NCBI RefSeq assembly: GCF_019740315.1
Contig: NZ_JAHXZR010000012.1
Span: 62,001-126,000, forward strand
Length of the DNA: 64,000 nt
Direction: 5' to 3'
Source of the DNA: Oceanobacter mangrovi
GTDB taxonomy: Bacteria > Pseudomonadota > Gammaproteobacteria > Pseudomonadales > Oceanobacteraceae
Shown: positions 55,965 through 64,000 of the stretch, in pieces
How the letters are laid out: every line of letters begins with the position of its first letter
Position numbering within the stretch: the first letter of the stretch is position 1
Translations under genes and position numbers: made by a program
The notes under the pieces: model-generated
What the model saw: the letters and a program-made list of their open reading frames with translations, nothing else
What the model was told of the DNA's origin: nothing
Database searches by the model: none

Positions 55965-57320
55965 ATGAATTCAGACAAAACCGGTATGCACGGTGTATGG
56001 GCCAATCGTTGGACATTTATCCTGGCTGCCACCGGTTCTGCCGTTGGATTGGGTAACATCTGGAAGTTCCCGTATATCACCGGGGAAAATGGTGGCGGTG
56101 CCTTTGTACTGGTGTATCTGGCGTGCATTTTGGCGGCCGGTATCCCGGTCATGATGGCTGAGGTGTTGCTGGGACGTCGTGGTCGGATGAGTCCGATTCA
56201 CACCATGCAGACCTTGGCAAAACAGGAAAATGCCCCAGGTTTCTTTCGGGTCATTGGCTGGATGGGAGCTTTGTGCGGCTTTTTTATCCTGTCGTTCTAT
56301 AGCGTGATTGCTGGCTGGACCTTGTCGTACATCGTCAAGATGGCAACCGGTGTGTTCAGTGGGGCAGGCAGCGATGTAGCCGGTGCCGAGTTTGGTGGGC
56401 TGCTGTCCGACCCGCTGCAGCTGACCATTCTGCATACCATCTTCATGGTGCTGGTGGGTGTTGTTATCTCTCGTGGTATTAACAAGGGCCTGGAAGATAG
56501 CCTGCGAGTATTGATGCCTTTGCTGTTTATCATGCTGGTGATGCTGTTTGGCTACGCCCTGACAACGCCTGGTTTTGGTGATGCGCTGGCCTTCCTGTTC
56601 AGTGTTGATTTCAGCAAGTTGAGCGGTGAAAGCGTGGTGGTGGCACTGGGTCATTCCTTCTTTACCCTGAGTCTGGGCATGGGCGCGATTATGGCTTATG
56701 GCTCTTACATGCCGGTGCAGGCGTCACTGGGCAAGACCGTTCTGGCGGTCGGGGTTCTTGATACCCTGGTGGCTCTGGTTGCCGGTATCGTGGTGTTCTC
56801 GGTGGTATTTTCCAATGGTCTGGAGCCGGGGGCGGGTCCGGGGCTGTTGTTCCAGACGCTGCCAATCGCCTTTGCCAATTTGCCGGCGGGTGATCTGATT
56901 GGTGCAGTATTCTTTATTCTGGTTGCCATTGCGGCCTGGAGCTCGGCCATTTCCATTGCTGAACCGGCAGTTGCCTGGGCCGTTGAAAAGGGCTTCTCGC
57001 GGGTTAAGGCGACAGTGTTTGTGTGTGCCTTTTCCTGGTTTCTGGGTATTGGCACTGTGCTGTCATTCAATGAATGGAGCAGCTACACACTGTTCGGCAA
57101 AACCTTCTTCGACACGCTGGATTTCCTGACCTCTAACATCATGCTGCCACTCGGTGGTATTCTCATCGCCGTTTTCGCAGGCTGGTTTGTCAGTCAGGAG
57201 ACCATCAAGCACGAAGCCCGCATTCATTCACCGCTGCTCTATAAGCTGTGGATGTTTATGCTGAAGTTCGTCTCGCCGGTCGCTATCGGCTTTATCTTCC
57301 TGCATGGTCTGCCAATCTAA
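55965..57320 (+). CDS. Neurotransmitter:sodium symporter family transporter
   Basis: 451 aa with about 11-12 hydrophobic segments. The first TM has the NSS sodium/substrate motif GLGNIWKFPYITGENGGGAF. Later segments include SFFTLSLGMGAIMAYGSYMP and SSAISIAEPAVAWAVE. Bacterial NSS members carry out Na+-coupled uptake of amino acids or related compounds; substrate unknown. It sits between divergent smpB and ratA, genes that are often direct neighbours. Confidence 0.93.
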   Translation: MNSDKTGMHGVWANRWTFILAATGSAVGLGNIWKFPYITGENGGGAFVLVYLACILAAGIPVMMAEVLLGRRGRMSPIHTMQTLAKQENAPGFFRVIGWMGALCGFFILSFYSVIAGWTLSYIVKMATGVFSGAGSDVAGAEFGGLLSDPLQLTILHTIFMVLVGVVISRGINKGLEDSLRVLMPLLFIMLVMLFGYALTTPGFGDALAFLFSVDFSKLSGESVVVALGHSFFTLSLGMGAIMAYGSYMPVQASLGKTVLAVGVLDTLVALVAGIVVFSVVFSNGLEPGAGPGLLFQTLPIAFANLPAGDLIGAVFFILVAIAAWSSAISIAEPAVAWAVEKGFSRVKATVFVCAFSWFLGIGTVLSFNEWSSYTLFGKTFFDTLDFLTSNIMLPLGGILIAVFAGWFVSQETIKHEARIHSPLLYKLWMFMLKFVSPVAIGFIFLHGLPI

Positions 57321-57387
57321 TTGAGTATCAGGGCTCGCCTCCACAGCTTGCTGGGGGCGAGCTGCGTCAGCAAACCACAGAGGTATC

Positions 57388-57819
57388 ATGACTTCCATTA
57401 CCCGCAGTGCTCTGGTGATGTATAGCGCTGAACAGATGTTTGATCTGGTCAATGACGTACGTCGTTATCCCGAATTTCTGGATGGTTGTAAAAAGACCGA
57501 AGTAATTGATGAAGGTGATGATTTTATTGAAGCGCGCCTGACGATTTCCAAAGCGGGGATTGATCAGAGTTTCAGTACTCATAACCGTCTGGTCTGGCCG
57601 GAAAAAATGGAGATGCAATTGCTGGATGGCCCATTTACCCGTTTTCACGGCATCTGGCATTTCCACAAGCTGGCAGATGACGCCTGCAAGGTGTCGCTGG
57701 ATATGGAGTTTGAAGTTGCCAACAAGATTACCGGTATGGCCTTGAGTGCGGTCTTCAAACAGGTCGCCAATATGATGGTGGATGCCTTTGTGAAACGAGC
57801 GAAGGAAATTTATGGCTGA
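57388..57819 (+). CDS. ratA: START/COQ10-type protein RatA
   Basis: 143 aa. It aligns by eye with E. coli RatA: ALVMYSAEQMFDLVNDVRRYPEFLDGC, VSKAGI-like ISKAGIDQSF, LLDGPFTRFHGIWHF and a VFKQVANMMVDAFVKRAKE end. The family belongs to the START-like ubiquinone-binding proteins. RatA was described in E. coli as inhibiting 70S ribosome association, while homologues bind quinone, so the physiological role is debated. Overlaps rnfH by 8 bp. Confidence 0.92.
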   Translation: MTSITRSALVMYSAEQMFDLVNDVRRYPEFLDGCKKTEVIDEGDDFIEARLTISKAGIDQSFSTHNRLVWPEKMEMQLLDGPFTRFHGIWHFHKLADDACKVSLDMEFEVANKITGMALSAVFKQVANMMVDAFVKRAKEIYG

Positions 57820-58099
57820 GCAAATATCGGTAGAAGTGGCTTACGCGCTGCCGGAAAAACAGAAAGTAATGGCGGTCTCCGTGCCTGAAGGTTGCAGCGT
57901 GCTGGAAGCCGCAAGGCTGTCAGGCATTGTTGCGGAATTTCCCGGACTGGAGCTGGAAACGGCGAAAATGGGGATTTTTGGCAAGGCCGTTCGGAATCTG
58001 GACGAAGTTGTGCGTGATGGCGATCGGATTGAAATTTACCGGCCGTTGTTGATTGACCCCAAGCAGGCGCGGGCAAACCGGGCCGCCAAAGGCAAGTAA
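57812..58099 (+). CDS. rnfH: RnfH-family ubiquitin-like protein (RatB)
   Basis: 95 aa beta-grasp protein with the RnfH pattern: ISVEVAYALPEKQ, GIFGKAVRNLDEVVRDGDRIEIYRPL and a basic tail (KQARANRAAKGK). Partner of RatA by gene order in many gammaproteobacteria; function unclear. Starts within the end of ratA. Confidence 0.93.
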   Translation: MAEQISVEVAYALPEKQKVMAVSVPEGCSVLEAARLSGIVAEFPGLELETAKMGIFGKAVRNLDEVVRDGDRIEIYRPLLIDPKQARANRAAKGK

Positions 58100-58144
58100 A
58101 CGGGCCGCTTAAAAGGCAAGTCAAAAAGCAGATTGGCCTGATAG

Positions 58145-58174
58145 AAAAAGCCCTGCCAACCAGCAGGGCTTTTT
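58145..58174. terminator. Bidirectional terminator between rnfH and bamE
   Basis: AAAAAGCCCTGC and GCAGGGCTTTTT pair perfectly around CAACCA. A-run and T-run flank both sides, so it serves both the plus-strand rnfH and the minus-strand bamE transcripts. Confidence 0.9.
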
Positions 58175-58177
58175 GTT

Positions 58178-58588
58178 TTATTCTGCTATCTGAGCTGGCA
58201 CTGTGCTGCCATTGGACTCTTCTTCCGGCAAGGCATCAGCCTGATTCTTTTCCGTGAAGTTGGCATCGGCAGGAACACTGCCGCTGTAGTGGTCGAAACG
58301 ACGGTTGGCATCAAAGTACACCTGTATCAGGTACTGTTTGGTGATAACGTCTCTTTCTTCCAGAGTATAAAGATAATCCCAGCGTTGTTCGGCAAACGGG
58401 TTTTTCAGTACAGGCGTTCCCATGACAAACTCGACCTGGCTCTCGGTCATTCCGGGTTTAAGCTGGTCCAGCATGTCCTGGGTAACGATATTTCCTTGCT
58501 GGATGTTCAGTTTGTGAACGCCGGGAAAAACGCAGCCTGAAAGGGTTGCAATACCTAGTAAAAAAGTCAGAATTGTCGGTCGAATCAT
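58178..58588 (-). CDS. bamE: Outer-membrane assembly lipoprotein BamE
   Basis: 136 aa. The signal peptide with lipobox LSGC gives an acylated Cys19. The BamE/SmpA fold signature is visible: VHKLNIQQGNIVTQDMLDQL, LKPGMTESQVEFVMGTP and the WDYLYTLE block. Part of the BAM complex inserting outer-membrane beta-barrels. It is followed by a short Asp/Glu/Asn tail. Divergent from fur, the usual gammaproteobacterial arrangement. Confidence 0.95.
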   Translation of the reverse strand: MIRPTILTFLLGIATLSGCVFPGVHKLNIQQGNIVTQDMLDQLKPGMTESQVEFVMGTPVLKNPFAEQRWDYLYTLEERDVITKQYLIQVYFDANRRFDHYSGSVPADANFTEKNQADALPEEESNGSTVPAQIAE

Positions 58589-58683
58589 TCAGTTGTTGTC
58601 CCGTGTTCGATTTGCATGCAAATAGCGGTGGAGGTGGATGATACTGATGAATTTACCTGCTGTGAAATATTCGAGGGTTGTTA

Positions 58684-59091
58684 ATGTCCGATCAAAACAT
58701 CGAGCTGCGTAAAGCTGGCCTCAAGGTTACTTTGCCACGCATCAAGATTCTCAGCATCCTGGAGAGTAACCCTGAAGCTCACTTGAGTGCAGAAGACGTA
58801 TATCGTTCCCTGATCGACGCCGGTGAAGATGTGGGTCTTGCAACGGTTTATCGTGTGCTGACCCAGTTTGAAAGTGCTGGCCTGGTGACCCGTCATAACT
58901 TTGATGGTGGCCATTCAGTATTTGAACTGGATCGTGGTGATCACCATGACCACATGGTGGATGTGGATGACGGTACCGTCATCGAATTCACCAATCAGGA
59001 AATTGAAAAGCTGCAACACCAGATCGCTGCAGACCATGGCTATGATCTGGTTGATCACTCGCTGGTTTTGTATATCCGCAAGAAAAAGTGA
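58684..59091 (+). CDS. fur: Ferric uptake regulator Fur
   Basis: 135 aa from the ATG at 58684; a TTG two codons earlier is not needed. Winged-helix DNA-binding region with GLKVTLPRIKIL, LATVYRVLTQFE and HNFDGGHSVFEL. The metal region is HHDHMVDVDDGTVIEF. Where E. coli Fur has the CxxC zinc site, this protein has Asp, and there is no cysteine anywhere, extending the Cys-poor Pseudomonas-type pattern. Represses iron-uptake genes with Fe2+. Confidence 0.96.
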   Translation: MSDQNIELRKAGLKVTLPRIKILSILESNPEAHLSAEDVYRSLIDAGEDVGLATVYRVLTQFESAGLVTRHNFDGGHSVFELDRGDHHDHMVDVDDGTVIEFTNQEIEKLQHQIAADHGYDLVDHSLVLYIRKKK

Positions 59092-59112
59092 GCTTGGTTC
59101 ATTAACAGCTTT

Positions 59113-59147
59113 AAACAAAAACAGCGCCTTGGGCGCTGTTTTTGTTT
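59113..59147. terminator. Bidirectional terminator between fur and recN
   Basis: AAACAAAAACAGCGCC and GGCGCTGTTTTTGTTT form a perfect 16-bp stem around TTG, with A- and T-rich ends. It serves both convergent genes. Confidence 0.93.
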
Positions 59148-59168
59148 CTGTCGGGAATTGGCAACAAG

Positions 59169-60854
59169 CTAGATCGCCAGCTGTTTCGCCAGTGACAGCA
59201 TTTCCTCGGCATGAGACAGGGTACTATTGGTGATATCAACACCACCCAGCATGCGTGCAACTTCCCGCACCCGCTGCTTGCCGGACAACTCCTGAATCCT
59301 GGTGTGGGTATAGTCATCACCGGCAATCTTGCTGACCATAAAATGCTGATGGGCCTGAGCGGCAACCTGCGGCTGGTGGGTCACACACATGACCTGGCCG
59401 CGTTCGCCCAGTGAGCGCATCAAGCGACCGACTCGCTCGGCAGTACCGCCGCCAATACCAACATCCACTTCGTCAAAGATCATGCAGGAAATATCACTGG
59501 TCGCTGCAGTAACAACCTGAATGGCCAGGCTGATGCGTGACAGTTCGCCGCCCGATGCCACCTTGCCCAGTGGGCCGGATGGCATGCCAGGGTTGGTTTG
59601 CACCATAAACTGGATATGATCGATACCGTGCTTGTTATGTTCGTGTTCTGCCAGAGGGTCAATACGGGTTTCAAAACGGGCGCGGCCGAGTGACATGGCT
59701 TCGAAATGGCTGCAGATATCTTCGTCCATGCGCTGTGCCGCGGCATGACGTTGCTGGCTTAACTGTTCAGCTTGCTGGCGATAGCTGAGTTGCAGTTCGC
59801 CAACTTCAAGCACCAGCTGCTCAATATCTTCGTCTGACATGCTCAGTTCGGCCAGTGCGGCCTCCTGCTGCTGCCAGTGTTCATACAGCAGATGCGGTTG
59901 AATCTGATGCTTGCGAGCCATACTGAAGATATCACTGAGGCGCTGCTCGACCTGCTGTAACCGATGCGGATTTATATCCACCTGTTCCAGATAACGGTTC
60001 AGTGAACTGCCTGCTTCTTCCAGCATGATGTTGGCCTGTTGCAGCAGCTCGCGGGCTTCCTGCAACACTGGATGGTCATCGTCAATACGATCCAGCTGTT
60101 GCAGTGCCGCATAGGCCAGCTGGGCAGCGCCATTGTCACTGTGATCACCACCGTTGGTGGCAGAGAGGGCATGTTGGCCGTCAAGCAACATGGATTCGGC
60201 GTTGGCCAGCCGTTTGTGCTCCAGCTCCAGTTCGTCGAGTTCGGTTTCAGCCAGTGCCAGCTCACGCAACTCTTCTACCTGATAGCTCAGTAATTGCCGC
60301 TGGGCCTGGATTTCACCGCTTTCCTCCTGCAACCGTTGCAGCCGTTTGCTGGCTTGCTGCCAGTTCTGGAACAGGCCAGCGGTAGTTTTGGCCAATGGCT
60401 GCAAACCGGCATAGCTGTCGAGAACCTGTCTTGGCGTATCTTTTTCCAGCAAGTGCTGATGGGCGTGCTGGGAATGCACTTCGATCAGGTGGCGGGAAAT
60501 TTCCTTCAGGTCGTTGGCTGATGCCGGACGGCCGTTGATATAGCCACGGGAGCGGCCTTCGGATGACACCACCCGCCGCAGCAGAATCTGGTCTTCCTCG
60601 TCCGGCAGGTCGCGGCTGCGCAGCCAGTGGCGGGCATTCGGCGTCGGATAGAAGCTGGCACAAACCTCGGCCTTGTCAGCACCACGGCGCACCATGGCAG
60701 CGTCGGCACGCTGGCCCAGCGTCAGCCCAAGGGCGTCCAGCAGGATGGATTTACCAGCACCAGTTTCGCCAGTGATGACGGCCATGCCTTTGTTGAACTC
60801 AAGTTCCAGTTGCTCGACCAGAGCAAACTGATGAATAGACAGATGGGCGAGCAT
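59169..60854 (-). CDS. recN: DNA repair protein RecN
   Basis: 561 aa SMC-like ATPase for double-strand break repair. Walker A is GETGAGKS (29-36), a long coiled-coil centre contains the arms, and near the C-terminus are GGELSRISLA (ABC signature) and MIFDEVDVGIGG (Walker B), then VCVTHQPQVAAQA-type His switch. Start at 60854 with CGGAGC upstream. A LexA-type box lies just before the gene, consistent with SOS induction. Confidence 0.96.
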   Translation of the reverse strand: MLAHLSIHQFALVEQLELEFNKGMAVITGETGAGKSILLDALGLTLGQRADAAMVRRGADKAEVCASFYPTPNARHWLRSRDLPDEEDQILLRRVVSSEGRSRGYINGRPASANDLKEISRHLIEVHSQHAHQHLLEKDTPRQVLDSYAGLQPLAKTTAGLFQNWQQASKRLQRLQEESGEIQAQRQLLSYQVEELRELALAETELDELELEHKRLANAESMLLDGQHALSATNGGDHSDNGAAQLAYAALQQLDRIDDDHPVLQEARELLQQANIMLEEAGSSLNRYLEQVDINPHRLQQVEQRLSDIFSMARKHQIQPHLLYEHWQQQEAALAELSMSDEDIEQLVLEVGELQLSYRQQAEQLSQQRHAAAQRMDEDICSHFEAMSLGRARFETRIDPLAEHEHNKHGIDHIQFMVQTNPGMPSGPLGKVASGGELSRISLAIQVVTAATSDISCMIFDEVDVGIGGGTAERVGRLMRSLGERGQVMCVTHQPQVAAQAHQHFMVSKIAGDDYTHTRIQELSGKQRVREVARMLGGVDITNSTLSHAEEMLSLAKQLAI

Positions 60855-60868
60855 AGCGGCTCCGTTAT

Positions 60869-60901
60869 CTGAATGGATATACAGTGTTTTTATATACAGT
60901 A
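60869..60901 (-). promoter_or_regulatory. LexA (SOS) box region of recN
   Basis: The minus strand reads TACTGTATATAAAAACACTG (60882-60901), close to the gammaproteobacterial SOS consensus and to the E. coli recN box. It is overlapped by CTGTATATCCATTCAG (60869-60884), a second imperfect CTGT-N8-CAG site. The arrangement of two near sites right upstream of recN suggests tight LexA repression. Confidence 0.72.
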
Positions 60902-60956
60902 GTTTGTCCTGTCAACCGGAATTCGAATAAATATGAAAAAACCTGTTCCAGATTCC

Positions 60957-60984
60957 CTTGAATCCCTCAGGGGCAGCCCCATAT
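60957..60984 (+). promoter_or_regulatory. Sigma-32 (heat-shock) promoter of grpE
   Basis: A -35 element CTTGAAT (60957-60963), a 13-nt spacer and a -10 element CCCCATAT (60977-60984) match the RpoH consensus very well. The transcript would start about 30 bp before the grpE ATG (61022), which has an AGAGGAG ribosome-binding site. Confidence 0.78.
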
Positions 60985-61021
60985 AGGGAGCAACGCCGAT
61001 TTTCGACAAGAGGAGCCATTC

Positions 61022-61606
61022 ATGTCTGACGAGCAAAAAGTTCAGGAAGAAGTGATTCAGAACGCTGAAGAGCAGCAAGCTGAAACCGTTGAGCAAGCGG
61101 CGGAATCTGAAGCCGTTGCCGATGTTGTGGAGCAGCAACTGGCGGATGCCCAGGCTGAAATTGCCGAATTGAAAGAACAGATGCTGCGTGTGCAGGCAGA
61201 AATGCAGAACGTGCGTCGTCGTGCCGAGCTGGATGTGGAAAAAGCCCACAAGTTTGGCCTGGAAAAGTTTGCCAATGAAATGCTCAACGTGGCTGACAAC
61301 CTGGAACGCGGCCTGGCTGCAGCACCAGTAGAAGAGGCCACCAAAGCGATTCGTGAAGGCATTGAAATGACCCTTAGTGGTTTCCAGTCTGGCCTGGCCA
61401 AATTCAATGTTGAAACCGTCGATCCGGTTGGTCAGCCATTCAACCCGGAACTGCATCAGGCAATGACCATGATCGAGAGCCCGGACGCTGAGCCAAACTC
61501 CGTGGTTGCCGTGATGCAGAAAGGCTACACCCTGCATGGTCGCTTGTTGCGCCCTGCCATGGTGGTGGTTTGCAAGGGTGCTCCGTCGATTGACGAGAAC
61601 GCCTGA
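61022..61606 (+). CDS. grpE: Nucleotide-exchange factor GrpE
   Basis: 194 aa. An acidic N-terminus is followed by a long coiled coil ([23 protein letters not shown]) and the C-terminal beta domain with [13 protein letters not shown] and [20 protein letters not shown]. Releases ADP from DnaK and acts as thermosensor. Divergent from recN and preceded by a heat-shock promoter. Confidence 0.97.
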   Translation: MSDEQKVQEEVIQNAEEQQAETVEQAAESEAVADVVEQQLADAQAEIAELKEQMLRVQAEMQNVRRRAELDVEKAHKFGLEKFANEMLNVADNLERGLAAAPVEEATKAIREGIEMTLSGFQSGLAKFNVETVDPVGQPFNPELHQAMTMIESPDAEPNSVVAVMQKGYTLHGRLLRPAMVVVCKGAPSIDENA

Positions 61607-61778
61607 AACAGCCTTCGAAAAGCTGAAAAAATATTCGATTGAAAGCCTTGAAACCGACAAATTCGGACATAGATAAAAGGCATGAGTTAACAACAGCAAC
61701 GTCAATCAACAACGGGCTGTTAAAGAATTAAAGACAAGTCGGCAGTGAGTAACTGCCCAAGTTTTTGGAGAGATTATC

Positions 61779-63698
61779 ATGGGTAAGATTATTGGTATCG
61801 ACCTGGGCACCACCAACTCCTGTGTGGCGATTCTGGACGGTGAAAAAACCAAGGTTATTGAAAACTCCGAAGGCGATCGTACTACGCCTTCCATCATCGC
61901 CTACACCGATGATGAAACCCTGGTAGGCCAGTCAGCCAAGCGTCAGGCGGTTACCAACCCAACCAACACCTTGTTCGCTGTGAAGCGTCTGATCGGCCGT
62001 CGTTTCAAGGATGACGTGGTTCAGAAAGACATCTCCATGGTGCCTTACAAAATCGTTCAGGCTGACAACGGTGATGCCTGGGTTGAAGTAAAGGGCAGCA
62101 AGATGGCGCCTCCTCAGGTGTCTGCAGAAGTTCTCAAGAAAATGAAGAAAACTGCAGAAGACTATCTGGGTGAGAAGATCACTGAAGCGGTTATTACCGT
62201 TCCGGCCTACTTCAACGATGCCCAGCGTCAGGCCACCAAAGACGCCGGTAAAATTGCCGGTCTGGAAGTAAAACGTATCATCAACGAACCAACAGCCGCT
62301 GCACTGGCTTATGGTATCGACAAGGAAGGCGGCGACCGTACGGTTGCTGTATACGACCTGGGTGGCGGTACTTTCGATATTTCCATCATTGAAGTCGCTG
62401 ACGTCGATGGTGAGAAGCAGTTTGAAGTACTGGCCACCAATGGTGACACCTTTCTGGGTGGTGAAGACTTCGACATGCGTCTGATCGAGTACCTGGCAGC
62501 TGAATTCAAGAAAGAATCCGGTATCGATCTGCACAACGACCCACTGGCTCTGCAGCGTCTGAAAGAAGGTGCTGAAAAAGCCAAGGTTGAGCTGTCCTCC
62601 AGCCAGCAGACTGACGTGAACCTGCCGTACATCACTGCCGATGCGACTGGTCCAAAGCACCTGAACGTAAAAGTTACCCGTGCCAAGCTGGAAAGCCTGG
62701 TGGAAGAACTGGTCAAGCGTTCCTTGGAACCTTGCAAAATGGCTCTGAAAGACGCTGGCCTGTCTGCTTCCGAAATCGACGAAGTGATTCTGGTTGGCGG
62801 TCAGACCCGTATGCCAATGGTGCAGAAGAGCGTTGCAGACTTCTTCGGCAAGGAACCACGTAAAGACGTGAACCCGGACGAAGCGGTCGCCGTAGGTGCT
62901 GCGATTCAGGGCGCGGTTCTGTCTGGTGATGTGAAAGACGTGCTGCTGCTGGACGTAACTCCGCTGACTCTGGGTATCGAAACCATGGGTGGTGTAGCGA
63001 CTCCGCTGATCGACAAGAACACCACCATTCCGACCAAGAAGTCTCAGGTGTTCTCTACTGCGGACGACAACCAGACTGCGGTAACCATTCACGTGGTTCA
63101 GGGCGAGCGTAAGCAGGCGGCACAGAACAAGTCTCTGGGTCGTTTCGACCTGGCTGATATTCCGCCAGCACCACGTGGTGTGCCACAGGTTGAAGTAACC
63201 TTCGACATCGACGCTAACGGTATTCTGAACGTTAGCGCGAAAGACAAGGCGACTGGCAAGGAACAGTCCATCGTCATCAAGGCTTCTTCTGGTCTGAGCG
63301 ATGAAGAAATCGAACAAATGGTACGTGATGCTGAAGCCAACGCCGAAGCCGACAAGAAGTTCGAAGAACTGATCCAGGCTCGTAACACTGCCGATGGCAT
63401 GATCCACGCGACCAAGAAGACTCTGGAAGAAGCGGGTGACAAGGCTACTGCCGAAGAGAAAGAAGCGATTGAAAAAGCCATCGCTGATCTGGAAGCAGTA
63501 CTGAAGGGTGACGACAAGGCTGAAATCGAAGCCAAAACCAACGCTCTGACCGAAGCATCCGGCACTCTGGCCCAGAAACTGTATGCTGAACAGGCTCAGG
63601 CCCAGCAGGCAGGTGGTGCAGACGCAGGAGCTTCTTCCGGCAAGAACAACGACGATGACGTTGTTGATGCCGAATTTGAAGAAGTGAAAGACAAGTAA
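61779..63698 (+). CDS. dnaK: Hsp70 chaperone DnaK
   Basis: 639 aa, standard length. N-terminal ATPase motifs [29 protein letters not shown] and [14 protein letters not shown]; substrate domain after about 385 beginning [15 protein letters not shown]-terminal Ala/Gly-rich tail ending in [10 protein letters not shown], the EEVKDK motif of bacterial DnaK. The 172-bp gap after grpE includes CTTGAAA (61647-61653), possibly the -35 of an extra sigma-32 promoter with a poor -10. Confidence 0.98.
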   Translation: MGKIIGIDLGTTNSCVAILDGEKTKVIENSEGDRTTPSIIAYTDDETLVGQSAKRQAVTNPTNTLFAVKRLIGRRFKDDVVQKDISMVPYKIVQADNGDAWVEVKGSKMAPPQVSAEVLKKMKKTAEDYLGEKITEAVITVPAYFNDAQRQATKDAGKIAGLEVKRIINEPTAAALAYGIDKEGGDRTVAVYDLGGGTFDISIIEVADVDGEKQFEVLATNGDTFLGGEDFDMRLIEYLAAEFKKESGIDLHNDPLALQRLKEGAEKAKVELSSSQQTDVNLPYITADATGPKHLNVKVTRAKLESLVEELVKRSLEPCKMALKDAGLSASEIDEVILVGGQTRMPMVQKSVADFFGKEPRKDVNPDEAVAVGAAIQGAVLSGDVKDVLLLDVTPLTLGIETMGGVATPLIDKNTTIPTKKSQVFSTADDNQTAVTIHVVQGERKQAAQNKSLGRFDLADIPPAPRGVPQVEVTFDIDANGILNVSAKDKATGKEQSIVIKASSGLSDEEIEQMVRDAEANAEADKKFEELIQARNTADGMIHATKKTLEEAGDKATAEEKEAIEKAIADLEAVLKGDDKAEIEAKTNALTEASGTLAQKLYAEQAQAQQAGGADAGASSGKNNDDDVVDAEFEEVKDK

Positions 63699-63721
63699 GC
63701 TGTTACTGGCTGCGTCAATAT

Positions 63722-63741
63722 CCGGCTGCTTCGGCAGCTGG
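63722..63741 (+). promoter_or_regulatory. UUCG-capped stem-loop after dnaK
   Basis: CCGGCTGC and GCAGCTGG pair (one wobble) around TTCG, 23 bp after the dnaK stop. No U-run. Probably stabilises the dnaK mRNA 3' end or acts with the next hairpin. Confidence 0.55.
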
Positions 63742-63780
63742 AGCTACACAGCGCTGACACCGTTGGCGTTACGAATATTC

Positions 63781-63816
63781 AACGCGGCATCCTGAATCGG
63801 GATAGCCGCGTTTTTT
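63781..63816 (+). terminator. Terminator-like hairpin between dnaK and dnaJ
   Basis: AACGCGGC-ATCC pairs with GGAT-a-GCCGCGTT and runs into TTTTTT. It probably gives partial termination, lowering DnaJ relative to DnaK. dnaJ starts 23 bp later with no obvious independent promoter. Confidence 0.85.
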
Positions 63817-63839
63817 GCTCATAACTCAGGGCACAGACA

Positions 63840-64000
63840 ATGTCTAAACGAGATTATTACGAGATTCTCGGCGTCTCGAAAGGCGTGGATGCCAAGGAAC
63901 TGAAAAAGGCCTATCGCAAGCTGGCGATGAAATATCACCCGGACCGCAACCCGGATGACAAGGAAGCCGAGGCCAAGTTTAAAGAGGCGACTGAAGCCTA
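63840..64000 (+). CDS. dnaJ: Chaperone DnaJ (3' end outside window)
   Basis: The first 53 codons are visible. J-domain with [20 protein letters not shown] and the HPD motif in [10 protein letters not shown]. Co-chaperone that stimulates DnaK ATPase. The frame runs off the window end. Confidence 0.97.
   Translation, partial: MSKRDYYEILGVSKGVDAKELKKAYRKLAMKYHPDRNPDDKEAEAKFKEATEA

Noticed and set aside
61932-63407. 491-codon antisense ORF opposite dnaK
   Set aside because: Long antisense frames opposite dnaK are a known by-product of its codon usage; the protein shows no family features and has no ribosome-binding site.

Overview
The window reads as a chromosomal segment of a Gram-negative gammaproteobacterium, probably a marine or Pseudomonadales/Oceanospirillales-like lineage. 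The grounds are the smpB/ratA/rnfH/bamE/fur/recN/grpE/dnaK/dnaJ order, a tmRNA encoding the tag ANDENYALAA, a Fur closely resembling the Pseudomonas type, and outer-membrane lipoproteins. I cannot name the genus from sequence alone. No integrase, transposase, CRISPR array, rRNA or ordinary tRNA was seen.

Layout. (1) 1-1870: 3' part of a PAS-GGDEF-EAL c-di-GMP enzyme. (2) 2223-12015: two paralogous sets of a poorly understood predicted peptide-ligation system. Set one is a circularly permuted ATP-grasp, a separate alpha-E protein and a transglutaminase-DUF2126 protein. Set two is an ATP-grasp/alpha-E fusion plus a short transglutaminase. A small CPXCG zinc-ribbon protein follows. (3) 12034-18213: apt, a very large receptor-type GGDEF-EAL protein with a fused periplasmic solute-binding domain and CHASE domain, an exported methyltransferase-like protein and a DUF2867 protein. 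(4) 18297-23706: potABCD polyamine importer on the minus strand and a divergent second PotD-like binding protein. (5) 23768-51517: a complete type VI secretion system. tssK, tssJ and the FHA gene lie on the minus strand. A PpkA-type kinase, tssA, tssB, tssC, a second tssC-like gene, tagJ, tssE, tssF, tssG, clpV, hcp, tssL, tssM, tagF and pppA lie on the plus strand. A minus-strand vgrG-PAAR-X-Y module closes the locus. (6) 51909-64000: a P-type cation ATPase, ssrA, smpB, an NSS-family transporter, ratA, rnfH, bamE, fur, recN, grpE, dnaK and the start of dnaJ.

How the parts work together. All thirteen T6SS core functions (TssA to TssM) plus PAAR are present. So are the full threonine-phosphorylation switch (kinase, FHA reader, PP2C phosphatase) and TagF. 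The cytoplasmic tail of TssL carries three short threonine repeats, which are natural candidates for the kinase/FHA pair. The last two genes of the vgrG module (X and Y) are unrecognised and are the best effector/immunity candidates. The ATP-grasp/alpha-E/transglutaminase region is the best candidate for an incompletely described biochemical system: it is duplicated, exists in split and fused forms, and has a stable stem-loop before or between several of its genes. Regulatory sites readable directly include a LexA-type box at recN, a sigma-32-type promoter at grpE and several strong intrinsic terminators.
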